Source: Dehalococcoidia bacterium
Lineage (GTDB): Bacteria > Chloroflexota > Dehalococcoidia > E44-bin15
Length of the DNA: 8,584 bases
Direction of reading: 5' to 3'
NCBI GenBank assembly: GCA_023129355.1
Contig: JAGMCC010000046.1
Coordinates: 1-8,584 of the forward strand
In this document: piece after piece, positions 1 to 6,510 of the stretch
Position numbering within the stretch: position 1 is the stretch's first letter
How the letters are laid out: every line of letters begins with the position of its first letter
Translations under genes and position numbers: made by a program
The notes under the pieces: model-generated
What the model saw: only the letters and a program-made list of their open reading frames with translations
Told to the model about the DNA's origin: nothing
Database searches by the model: none

Positions 1-25
1 CCACTATGCGATCCCTCCATAGCCA

Positions 26-54
26 AATATAGCACAAAGCTGGCACATTTTCAA
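26..54 (-). promoter_or_regulatory. Candidate leftward promoter, divergent from rpsB
   Basis: Read on the minus strand, TTGAAA (plus 49-54) is followed after exactly 17 bp by TATATT (plus 26-31), with TGC directly before the -10, giving an extended -10. Transcription would start near base 19 and run out of the left edge. A GGAGG (plus 14-18) and a GTG (plus 2-4) lie downstream on that strand, and an ATG (plus 18-20) lies near the predicted start point. A divergent gene is therefore possible but cannot be confirmed in so few bases. The match is by eye only. Confidence 0.4.
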
Positions 55-57
55 CGA

Positions 58-97
58 TGTTGCCTCACCCCCTTCCCTATGCTATACTGAGGCAACA
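58..97. repeat. Perfect 10-bp inverted repeat over the rpsB promoter
   Basis: TGTTGCCTCA (58-67) and its exact reverse complement TGAGGCAACA (88-97) are separated by 20 bp. The left arm contains the -35 hexamer. The right arm begins at the last base of the -10 and covers the predicted start site. No T-run follows on either strand, so it does not look like an intrinsic terminator. If the predicted start near 95 is right, the left arm is not transcribed, so the repeat would act as DNA, for example as an operator for a dimeric regulator. That role is inference. Confidence 0.5.
60..88 (+). promoter_or_regulatory. Predicted sigma-70-type promoter of the rpsB operon
   Basis: TTGCCT (60-65, four of six matches to TTGACA) and TATACT (83-88, five of six matches to TATAAT) are separated by 17 bp, and TG at 80-81 makes an extended -10. 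The predicted start is near base 95, giving a leader of about 24 nt before the rpsB ATG. No other promoter of this quality is apparent between the operon's genes, so it probably drives much of the run. Both elements are overlapped by the arms of an inverted repeat (58-97). Confidence 0.65.
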
Positions 98-118
98 GAA
101 TCGCCATAAAGGGGGAGC

Positions 119-979
119 ATGGAAGAGGAAAGGATCGAGGCAGAGGAGGTATCCATTAAATCGTTGCTGGCAGCGGGCGCCCACTTCGGTCACCAGACCA
201 GCCGCTGGAACCCGCGAATGAAGAAGTATATCTTCGCCGTGAGAAATGGCATCCATATCATCGACCTGGAGCAGACCGCTGATATGTTATATAAAGCCTG
301 CGAGTTTGTCCGGAATCTCGTTGCTAAGAGTGATAACATCATCTTTGTCGGCACCAAGAGGCAGGCAAAGGATTCAGTTGAGGAGGAAGCCAAGCGCTGT
401 GGCATGCCCTATGTGAATCAACGCTGGCTGGGGGGAATGCTCACTAACTTCACCACCATCCAGGCAAGAATAGACCATCTGGTGCGCCTGGAGGATCGCA
501 ATGCGAGGGGGCAGTTTCATTACCTCCCTAAGAAGGAGGCAATGAAACTGGGGAAGGAGATCGACCGCCTCAACCGACAAATGGGTGGCTTCAAGGAGAT
601 GACCGGGTTCCCCGGGGCTGTTTTCATTATCGACCCGGCCAAGGAGAGGATCGCCGTCTCCGAGGCCAGGCGCACTGGGATCCCTATCGTGGCCATCGTG
701 GATACCAACTGCAACCCTGATGAGATAGACTACCCCATCCCTGCCAACGATGACGCAGTAAGAGCGGTTAAGCTAATATGCGGCCGGATAGCGGACGCTG
801 TGCTTGAGGGTAGGGAAGACCGCGAGCTGGCGGAGGAAATGGTCTATGAGGAGGCTGAGGTGCCAGCAATCTTAACCTTCACCCCTGAAGAAGACTCCAC
901 CGCTGAAGATGACTCCACCCCTGAAGGCGATTCCACCATTGTGAGCGACTCCCCGACTGAGGTTGAGGAAAGATCATGA
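119..979 (+). CDS. rpsB: 30S ribosomal protein S2
   Basis: Structural protein of the small ribosomal subunit. The protein has 286 residues, against about 240 in E. coli. The family N-terminal signature AGAHFGHQTSRWNP is at residues 19-32, followed by the conserved FVGTK (76-80), QRWLGGMLTNF (101-111) and FPGAVFIIDP (164-173) blocks. The ATG at 119 is the only usable start, because an in-frame TAA lies at 107-109. An AAAGG at 108-112 sits 6 nt before it. The extra length is a short acidic N-terminal extension and a C-terminal acidic tail from about residue 240, which includes four hexapeptide repeats (256-279). It is first in the operon, and its stop overlaps the tsf start in an ATGA. Confidence 0.97.
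   Translation: MEEERIEAEEVSIKSLLAAGAHFGHQTSRWNPRMKKYIFAVRNGIHIIDLEQTADMLYKACEFVRNLVAKSDNIIFVGTKRQAKDSVEEEAKRCGMPYVNQRWLGGMLTNFTTIQARIDHLVRLEDRNARGQFHYLPKKEAMKLGKEIDRLNRQMGGFKEMTGFPGAVFIIDPAKERIAVSEARRTGIPIVAIVDTNCNPDEIDYPIPANDDAVRAVKLICGRIADAVLEGREDRELAEEMVYEEAEVPAILTFTPEEDSTAEDDSTPEGDSTIVSDSPTEVEERS
884..955 (+). repeat. Four tandem 18-bp repeats in the rpsB 3' end
   Basis: Four in-frame 18-nt units encode PEEDST, AEDDST, PEGDST and IVSDSP (S2 residues 256-279). The first three are close copies and the fourth is diverged. The units lengthen an acidic, Ser/Thr-rich and probably disordered tail beyond the conserved S2 fold. The DNA is also clearly repetitive (GACTCCACC or GATTCCACC in the first three units), which fits expansion by slippage or unequal exchange. 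Confidence 0.8.
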
Positions 980-1473
980 TTACTATAGAAGTAATAAGGG
1001 AGCTGCGCGGGATAACCGGGGCTGGTATCATGGATTGTAAAAGGGCGCTCCAGGAGGCGGAGTGCGATCTCGATAATGCCATAGAGATTCTCAAAAAACG
1101 GGGCTTCGCCAAGGCGGAGAAGAAGGCCCATCGGGAGGTGCGCCAGGGGCTGGTTGAGGCCTATATACACACCGGAGGACGTATCGGGGCCCTGGTTGAG
1201 GTGAACTGTGAGAGCGATTTTGTGGCACACACCGATGAGTTCAAAAGGCTGGCCCATGACCTAGCGATGCAGGTAGCAGCCACCGACCCCTCCTTTTTGA
1301 GCAGCGAGGACATCCCTGAAGGGGTGGACCCCAGCGAGGCCTGTTTTCTCTCACAGCCCTTTATTAAGGACCCTCAAATAACCGTCCAGGCCGTCATTGC
1401 GGAAACAATTGCCAGGGTGGGGGAGAACATCAAGGTGCGCAGATTTGCCCGCTTCGAGCTGGGTAAGGAATAA
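976..1473 (+). CDS. tsf: Elongation factor Ts, short form
   Basis: Guanine nucleotide exchange factor that releases GDP from EF-Tu during translation. The N-terminal UBA-like domain carries RELRGITGAGIMDCKRAL (residues 8-25), matching the family signature, and the core has ESDFVAHTDEF (79-89), whose Asp-Phe pair (81-82) corresponds to the residues that insert into EF-Tu. The end (LSQPFIKDPQITV, 125-137, through RRFARFELG) matches the family's C-terminal core. At 165 aa it is much shorter than the 283-aa E. coli protein, lacking one core half and the coiled-coil insertion. Short EF-Ts proteins of this kind are known in Thermus and, as I recall, Dehalococcoidia. AGGAAAG at 966-972 precedes the ATG, which overlaps the rpsB stop by four bases. 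Confidence 0.95.
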   Translation: MITIEVIRELRGITGAGIMDCKRALQEAECDLDNAIEILKKRGFAKAEKKAHREVRQGLVEAYIHTGGRIGALVEVNCESDFVAHTDEFKRLAHDLAMQVAATDPSFLSSEDIPEGVDPSEACFLSQPFIKDPQITVQAVIAETIARVGENIKVRRFARFELGKE

Positions 1474-1476
1474 GCG

Positions 1477-2196
1477 ATGAAAGCTGCCAAATACAAGCGC
1501 ACCATCTTGAAGCTGAGCGGCGAGGCCCTGATGGGAGGAGAGGGATTCGGCATCGATCTAGCTATCCTCTCGAAGTTCGCCCAACAAATAAAGCAGGTAG
1601 TGGGCATGGGGGTTGAGCTCGCCATTGTGGTTGGTGGGGGAAACATCTGGCGAGGGGCAATAGCGGAGGCGCAGGGAATGGAGCGCACTAGCGCCGACTA
1701 CGCCGGGATGCTGGGCACCCTGCTAAATGCCCTGGCACTACAGGACGCCTTGGAGAGAGGTGGGGTGACCACCAGAACCCAAAGCGCCATCAACGTTCAA
1801 GCGGTTGCCGAACCCTACATTCGGCGCCGCGCCGTGCGCCACCTGGAGAAGGGGCGAGTGGTCATCTTCGCTTGCGGCACCGGAAATCCCTATATGACCA
1901 CCGACACCGCAGCAGCGCTCAGGGCCATAGAAATCGGCGCCGAGGTGCTGCTCATGGCAAAGCACGAGGTCGATGGCGTTTATGACGCCGACCCCCTGAA
2001 AAACCCCAATGCCAAAAAGTTCGAAAGCATCAGCCATTCCGATGCCTTAAAGCTGCGCCTTAAGGTTATGGACGCAACTGCCCTTTCCCTCTGTATGGAA
2101 CATAATCTCCCTATAATTGTCTTCAACGTCGGTGACCCCCAGAGCATTGTGCGGGCAGTGGCTGGCGAGGTTATTGGCACCATAGTCACCAGCTAG
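1477..2196 (+). CDS. pyrH: Uridylate kinase (UMP kinase)
   Basis: Phosphorylates UMP to UDP with ATP in pyrimidine nucleotide synthesis. It belongs to the amino-acid-kinase family of hexameric bacterial UMP kinases. The protein has 239 aa, the usual length. It shows the N-terminal KLSGEAL (residues 12-18), the GGGNIWRG loop (53-60), SADYAGMLGTLLNALALQ (72-89), TQSAI (101-105), the UMP/ATP-site block GTGNPYMTTDTAAALRAIEI (134-153) and KHEVDGVYDADP (162-173). AAGGAA at 1465-1470 gives a good ribosome binding site 6 nt before the ATG, three bases after the tsf stop. The rpsB-tsf-pyrH-frr order is common across bacteria. Confidence 0.97.
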   Translation: MKAAKYKRTILKLSGEALMGGEGFGIDLAILSKFAQQIKQVVGMGVELAIVVGGGNIWRGAIAEAQGMERTSADYAGMLGTLLNALALQDALERGGVTTRTQSAINVQAVAEPYIRRRAVRHLEKGRVVIFACGTGNPYMTTDTAAALRAIEIGAEVLLMAKHEVDGVYDADPLKNPNAKKFESISHSDALKLRLKVMDATALSLCMEHNLPIIVFNVGDPQSIVRAVAGEVIGTIVTS

Positions 2197-2205
2197 AGGT
2201 GGGCG

Positions 2206-2763
2206 ATGATCGATGAGGTACTCTCAGCGGCAAGCACCAAGATGGAAAAGACCATCGAGGCACTGCGGAAAGAGCTGGCCACCATCCGCACTGGGCGGGC
2301 GACCCCGGCGCTGGTCGATAATATTAAGGTGGACTGCTACGGCACGCCCACGCCGCTTAAGCAGATAGCCACCATTTCAGCACCGGAGGCCAGGCTCCTC
2401 CTGATTCAGCCCTGGGATAGCAGTACGCTGCCCAGCATCAAGAAGGCTATCCTAAAGTCGGAGCTCGGCCTCAATCCCACAAGCGATAGAAATGTGATCC
2501 GCCTGGCAATCCCCCAGCTCTCCGAGGAGCGAAGAAAGGATATGGTTAAAGCAGTTCATAAGAGAGCTGAGGATGGCCGAGTTGCCCTACGAAATATAAG
2601 AAGGGACGCCCTGGAGGAGCTCAGAAAACTGGAGCGAGAGAAGAATATCTCCCAGGACGAGCAAAAACGCGCCCAGGAGCGACTTCAGGAGCTTACCGAT
2701 AGCTTCATCGCCACGGCGGGCAAGGTAGCAGCGGATAAAGAGGCCGAGCTACTGGAGGTTTAG
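2206..2763 (+). CDS. frr: Ribosome recycling factor
   Basis: Together with EF-G, it splits the post-termination ribosome so that subunits can be reused. The protein is 185 aa, exactly the family's usual size. It shows the three-helix-bundle sequence: KELATIRTGRATPALVDNI (residues 22-40), the flexible second domain through GTPTPLKQIATIS (46-58), and the helical hinge region with RNIRRDALEEL (129-139), which includes the conserved Arg at 132. The last 50 residues are charged coiled-coil helix. AGAGGTGGG before the ATG is a plausible ribosome binding site, and the gap to pyrH is 9 bp. Confidence 0.97.
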   Translation: MIDEVLSAASTKMEKTIEALRKELATIRTGRATPALVDNIKVDCYGTPTPLKQIATISAPEARLLLIQPWDSSTLPSIKKAILKSELGLNPTSDRNVIRLAIPQLSEERRKDMVKAVHKRAEDGRVALRNIRRDALEELRKLEREKNISQDEQKRAQERLQELTDSFIATAGKVAADKEAELLEV

Positions 2764-2799
2764 TAGAGGAGCTCGGGAATCTGGTTACGGATATAAACA

Positions 2800-3516
2800 G
2801 TGGCAAAACCCAGGATCAAGCATATCCCCAATCACGTCGCCATCATTATGGACGGGAACGGACGCTGGGCCAAAGAGCGGGGGCTACCCCGGCTCGCAGG
2901 TCACCGCGCCGGAACTGATAATATCCGCAGCGCCATCAAATGCCTCGCCGACTACGAAGTGAAATACATCACCCTGTTTGCTTTCTCCACAGAGAACTGG
3001 AGCCGCCCACGGAGAGAGGTTCAGGGGCTCATGCGCATCATGGTGGAGGTCATTGACCGGGAGACCGCAAACCTCCACAAGGATGGGGTCAAGCTCCTTC
3101 ACCTCGGCCACCTCGATGGGCTCTCCGAGAGGCTCCAGCAGAAGGTGCAATACGCCATTGAGCTGACCAAGCACAATACCAGATGCACCCTATGCATCGC
3201 CTTCAACTATGGCGGTCGCGCCGAGGTCGTAGATGCGGTGAGGCGCATCCTTCGCGATGGCATCCCAAGCGATAATATAGACGAGGCACTAATTTCTCGC
3301 TATCTATATACCACAGACCTGCCCGACCCGGACCTGATCATCCGCACCGGGGGCGAGATGCGCCTCAGCAATTTCCTTATCTGGCAGGCAGCCTATAGCG
3401 AGTACTACGCCACACCAACCCTCTGGCCCGACTGCGGCCCGGAGGAGATCGAGCGGGCCCTCATTGCCTACAGTGAGCGGGAGCGGCGTTTTGGGGGACT
3501 AAAAAGGGAGGGCTAA
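2800..3516 (+). CDS. uppS: Undecaprenyl diphosphate synthase (cis-prenyltransferase)
   Basis: Adds cis isoprene units from IPP onto FPP to make the C55 carrier lipid for peptidoglycan and other wall polymers. The protein has 238 aa. The MDGNGRWAKERGLPR block (residues 17-31) carries the catalytic Asp18. TLFAFSTENWSRP (58-70) and the C-terminal DLIIRTGGEMRLSNFLIWQ (178-196) with the following YATPTLWPD (203-211) complete the family motifs. The start is GTG at 2800, because an in-frame TAA at 2794-2796 rules out anything upstream. No strong Shine-Dalgarno is correctly spaced: only GGA lies about 8 nt before it, and GAGGAG at 2766-2771 is too far. The 36-bp gap to frr is the largest between genes here. 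Its substrate comes from the MEP pathway, two genes of which lie downstream. Confidence 0.95.
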   Translation: MAKPRIKHIPNHVAIIMDGNGRWAKERGLPRLAGHRAGTDNIRSAIKCLADYEVKYITLFAFSTENWSRPRREVQGLMRIMVEVIDRETANLHKDGVKLLHLGHLDGLSERLQQKVQYAIELTKHNTRCTLCIAFNYGGRAEVVDAVRRILRDGIPSDNIDEALISRYLYTTDLPDPDLIIRTGGEMRLSNFLIWQAAYSEYYATPTLWPDCGPEEIERALIAYSERERRFGGLKREG

Positions 3517-3530
3517 GGCTCAGCGGCAGG

Positions 3531-4322
3531 ATGATCAGGCAAAGGGTGCTCAGCGCGCTAGTCCTCTTACCCCTCATCTTTTTGGTCATCTGGTTTGGCG
3601 GCCCCGCTTATTCCTTATCGGTCGCCGCTTTCGCAGCTCTGGGGGCGCTGGAATTCTATGGCATGATGGGCCTCTCCAGGAGGCATCCGCTCACCCTTTT
3701 CGGGCTCGTCTGGGTGCTTCTCTTCATCCTGGTAGCCCATTTTGAAGAAAGCTATACCGCGCCCCTCTTAACCTCGGCAGTGGCCTTTTCTCTAATCTGG
3801 CTCCTTTTCCGTTCCCCGGTGAAGGATGCCGCCACCAATTGGGTTTGGGTCCTCGCCGGGATCATCTATATCGGGTGGCTAATGAGCCATTTCATCCCCC
3901 TTCGGGAACTGGAGGGCGGCAGGGAGTGGGTGCTCTTTGTGGTCCTTGCCACCTTTGCCGCGGACACCGCCGCTTTCTTTATCGGCAGGGCCTGGGGCAG
4001 GCATTCCCTCGCCGCTAAGATCAGCTCGGGGAAGACCTGGGAAGGGGCCGTGGGGGGCTTTCTAGGGGCAATCGCCGTATCTCTGATCCTGGTGCTATTG
4101 CTAGGCCTGTCCATCCCCTATTGGCAAACGGTCATCCTCGGCGCCCTCATCGGCATCGTCGCCCCGCTAGGCGACCTCGCAGAATCAATGCTCAAGCGGA
4201 GCACCGGCCTGAAGGACTCGGGAACACTGATCCCCGGTCATGGGGGCCTCCTCGACCGCCTCGATAGCATCCTCTTTACGGTCGTTGTAGTATACTATTA
4301 TGTGATATGGGTAATAATGTAA
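3531..4322 (+). CDS. cdsA: Phosphatidate cytidylyltransferase (CDP-diacylglycerol synthase)
   Basis: Integral membrane enzyme that converts phosphatidic acid and CTP to CDP-diacylglycerol, the branch-point precursor of phospholipids. The 263-aa protein is mostly hydrophobic helices. It has the family's SSGKTWEGAVGG region (residues 165-176) and the diagnostic C-terminal signature from SMLKRSTGLKDSG (219-231) through HGGLLDRLD (237-245), with the metal-binding Asp residues. FAADTAAFFIGR (142-153) is also typical. The N-terminal MIRQRVLSALVLLPL supports the ATG at 3531. Its ribosome binding site is unclear: an AGG abuts the ATG, and TAAGG lies 12 nt upstream. Its last 16 bases overlap the dxr start in another frame. 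Confidence 0.95.
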   Translation: MIRQRVLSALVLLPLIFLVIWFGGPAYSLSVAAFAALGALEFYGMMGLSRRHPLTLFGLVWVLLFILVAHFEESYTAPLLTSAVAFSLIWLLFRSPVKDAATNWVWVLAGIIYIGWLMSHFIPLRELEGGREWVLFVVLATFAADTAAFFIGRAWGRHSLAAKISSGKTWEGAVGGFLGAIAVSLILVLLLGLSIPYWQTVILGALIGIVAPLGDLAESMLKRSTGLKDSGTLIPGHGGLLDRLDSILFTVVVVYYYVIWVIM

Positions 4323-5431
4323 AACGGCTCGCCATTCTGGGCGCTACTGGCTCCATAGGGCAGCAGACCCTTGACGTGGTACGCTCCGTCCCTAACCGAT
4401 TTCAGGTGGTCGGTCTTGGCGCGGGGAGAAACGCCGCGCTTCTGGCAAAGCAGATCGAAGAGTTCCAACCAAAATTTGTTTCTATCGAGTCAGCCAGTTC
4501 GCCAGAGAGATTGCGTAGCTTAAAGTGCGAAATGCTGTCCGCGGAGGAGCTTGCGGCTCACCCCGATGTTGACCTGGTGGTAATCGCCATCTCAGGCAAA
4601 GCAGGTCTGAACCCCACCATGGCAGCGATCAGGGCTAAAAAAAGCATCGCACTGGCCACTAAGGAGGTCCTGGTAATGGCCGGAGGGATTATTACCGCCG
4701 AGGCAAAGAGGCACGGCGCCCAGATCCTGCCCATCGATAGCGAGCCCAGTGCGATATGGCAATGCCTGCGCGGTGAGGAGCAGCGGATCTCCCGGCTCAT
4801 CCTGACCGCCTCCGGTGGCCCCTTTCGCCACCTCTCTGCGGAAGAGCTAGAAACGGTGTCGCCGCAGCAGGCGCTGGCGCACCCCACCTGGAGGATGGGG
4901 ACGAAGGTCACCATCGACTCCGCCACCCTGATGAACAAGGGGTTTGAGGCTATTGAGCTAAGCTGGCTCTTCGATGTCCCCCTTGACAATATCGAGATCG
5001 TGGTCCACCCCCAGAGCGTTGTGCACTCCATGGTTGAATTTATCGACGGCTCTATCAAGGCGCAGCTAAGCCTCCCGGACATGCGCCTGCCCATTCAATA
5101 CGCCCTGTTTTATCCGGAGCGACTGCCTAATAAGCTTCCCCACCTCGACTTTTCGAACACAAGCGCCCTTACTTTTGAACCCCCCGACAGGGAAAAATTC
5201 CCCTGCCTAAGATTAGCACTGGAAGCAGGTCTAAAAGGAGGCACCTACCCCGCGGTGCTCTCCGCCGCCGATGAGGTGGCGGTGGCGCTCTTCTTGGAGG
5301 AGCGCATCGGCTTTATGAACATCCCGAAGCTCGTGGCAGAGAGCCTGGAGGAGCACCAGAGCATCCCCAACCCCTCGCTGGAGGATGTGCTCGCCGCTGA
5401 CGCCTGGGCCAGAGAGAGCATGCACAGATGA
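4307..5431 (+). CDS. dxr: 1-deoxy-D-xylulose 5-phosphate reductoisomerase
   Basis: Catalyses the NADPH-dependent rearrangement and reduction of DXP to MEP, the first committed step of the MEP isoprenoid pathway. The protein has 374 aa. The nucleotide loop is GATGSIGQQTLDVV (residues 12-25). The metal-site Asp144 and Glu146 lie in IDSEPSAIWQ, SGGPFR is at 169-174, HPTW at 192-195, and DSATLMNKGFEAIE (204-217) holds Asn210, Lys211 and Glu214. Two positions look off-consensus: Thr118 where NKE is usual (here TKE) and Pro147 where DSEH is usual. The ATG at 4307 is the only sensible start. It lies inside cdsA with no Shine-Dalgarno, so coupling to cdsA translation is likely. The stop overlaps the rseP ATG (ATGA). 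Confidence 0.96.
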   Translation: MGNNVKRLAILGATGSIGQQTLDVVRSVPNRFQVVGLGAGRNAALLAKQIEEFQPKFVSIESASSPERLRSLKCEMLSAEELAAHPDVDLVVIAISGKAGLNPTMAAIRAKKSIALATKEVLVMAGGIITAEAKRHGAQILPIDSEPSAIWQCLRGEEQRISRLILTASGGPFRHLSAEELETVSPQQALAHPTWRMGTKVTIDSATLMNKGFEAIELSWLFDVPLDNIEIVVHPQSVVHSMVEFIDGSIKAQLSLPDMRLPIQYALFYPERLPNKLPHLDFSNTSALTFEPPDREKFPCLRLALEAGLKGGTYPAVLSAADEVAVALFLEERIGFMNIPKLVAESLEEHQSIPNPSLEDVLAADAWARESMHR

Positions 5432-6510
5432 GCATATTTATAAGCATACTCATCTTCTTAGCCATTCTTATGGTGGTCATATTGGTCCACGAACTGGGTC
5501 ACTTTATTACCGCCAAACGCTCCAAAGTAAAGGTTGAGGAGCTGGGTTTAGGGTTTCCGCCCCGCCTTCTCAGTTTCAAGAGGGGGGAAACGATTTATTC
5601 ATTGAACCTCATCCCCCTCGGCGGCTTTTGCCGGATGGCGGGTGAGGAGGACCCCGATGTGCCCGGTAGCTTGGCGGGGAAAAGTGTTAAAACGAGGCTT
5701 CTCGTCCTCAGTGCCGGGTCGCTCTTTATGCTCCTGTTTCCCCTCCTACTTCTCCCCCTAGCCTACATGATACCGATGGCGCGCCCGGTGGAGGACGGGG
5801 GGGTTAGGGTCGAAAGTGTTGCCGAGAGCTCGCCAGCCGAATTAGCCGGCATTGAAACAGGCGACATTATCATGAGCATTGACGGGCAAGAGGTCAAGAC
5901 CTTCGATGATATCCAAAATGAGATCGACCGAGCCTTAGATACCAAACCCGGCGAGGAGGTTACCCTGCTCCTGTTGCGAGATGACGACCTGCTGGAGAAG
6001 ACCCTGATCCCGAGAACGAAAGAGGAAACGCCCGAGGGTGAAGGGCCGATTGGCATCGGGATGGGCCCTGTCAGGGAAACCAGCGCTTATCCACCCTGGG
6101 AAGCCATCCCCAAGGGGCTTGGCGATTACGGGCGGTTGTGGGTGGCGGCGAAAGATGCCCTCGCCAGCCTCATTGCAGGAGAAGTGCCGCTGAAGGACGC
6201 CGTCGCTGGCCCCATTGGCATCGCCCAGATGACCAGCGAGGTCGCCGCGCTGGGAGCTGAGCCCTTGATCCGGCTTGCCGCGCTCATCAGCGTGAGCCTG
6301 GCAATAGTCAACCTGCTCCCCATCCCCGGCCTTGATGGGGGGAGGATCGTTTTTGTCGCCATCGAAGGCATCAGGCGGGGGAAAAGAATATCGGCAAAAA
6401 AGGAGGGCCTGATCCACCTCATCGGCTTCGCGCTATTACTTATGCTGATCGTGCTGGTAAGCTATAATGACGTGATGCGCCTCATAAAGGGGGAAGGTTT
6501 TATCCAATGA
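5428..6510 (+). CDS. rseP: RseP-like site-2 intramembrane zinc metalloprotease
   Basis: Membrane-embedded protease of the S2P family, which cuts transmembrane segments of substrates such as anti-sigma factors or signal-peptide remnants. The 360-aa protein starts with a hydrophobic helix (residues 2-20) that runs into the zinc motif HELGH (21-25). A second helix is at about 92-114, and one PDZ domain at about 124-195 (RVESVAESSPAELAGI, then GDIIMSIDG). The second zinc-site motif NLLPIPGLDGGR (295-306) contains Asp303, and a last helix is at about 328-346. E. coli RseP has two PDZ domains; this has one, like many Gram-positive and Chloroflexi homologues. The gene overlaps dxr and ispG by 4-nt ATGAs. 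No substrate is evident in the window. Confidence 0.93.
   Translation: MSIFISILIFLAILMVVILVHELGHFITAKRSKVKVEELGLGFPPRLLSFKRGETIYSLNLIPLGGFCRMAGEEDPDVPGSLAGKSVKTRLLVLSAGSLFMLLFPLLLLPLAYMIPMARPVEDGGVRVESVAESSPAELAGIETGDIIMSIDGQEVKTFDDIQNEIDRALDTKPGEEVTLLLLRDDDLLEKTLIPRTKEETPEGEGPIGIGMGPVRETSAYPPWEAIPKGLGDYGRLWVAAKDALASLIAGEVPLKDAVAGPIGIAQMTSEVAALGAEPLIRLAALISVSLAIVNLLPIPGLDGGRIVFVAIEGIRRGKRISAKKEGLIHLIGFALLLMLIVLVSYNDVMRLIKGEGFIQ

Noticed and set aside
533..544. AAGGAGG followed by ATG inside rpsB.
   Set aside because: The spacing is only 2 nt, and the codons encode a conserved KKEAMKL segment of S2.
844..1257. Minus-strand open frame of 137 codons opposite rpsB/tsf.
   Set aside because: It lies wholly antisense to two confident genes and shows no recognisable family. 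It is a shadow of GC-biased coding on the other strand.
4288..4297. Palindrome TAGTATACTA with a TATACT -10-like box just before dxr.
   Set aside because: No -35 sits at a suitable distance, and the sequence encodes the end of CdsA. It is short and AT-rich, so chance is likely.
4637..4643. Run of seven A in dxr as a possible programmed frameshift site.
   Set aside because: The phase (AAA AAA AGC) does not fit a standard -1 tandem slippery heptamer, and the dxr frame continues with full family similarity. No alternative product is apparent.
5233..5242. AAAAGGAGG-like Shine-Dalgarno late in dxr.
   Set aside because: No start codon is properly spaced, and it encodes the conserved LKGGTYPAV block of Dxr.
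5935..6417. Minus-strand open frame of 160 codons opposite rseP.
   Set aside because: It is antisense to a confident conserved gene, with no domain or ribosome binding site that I can support.
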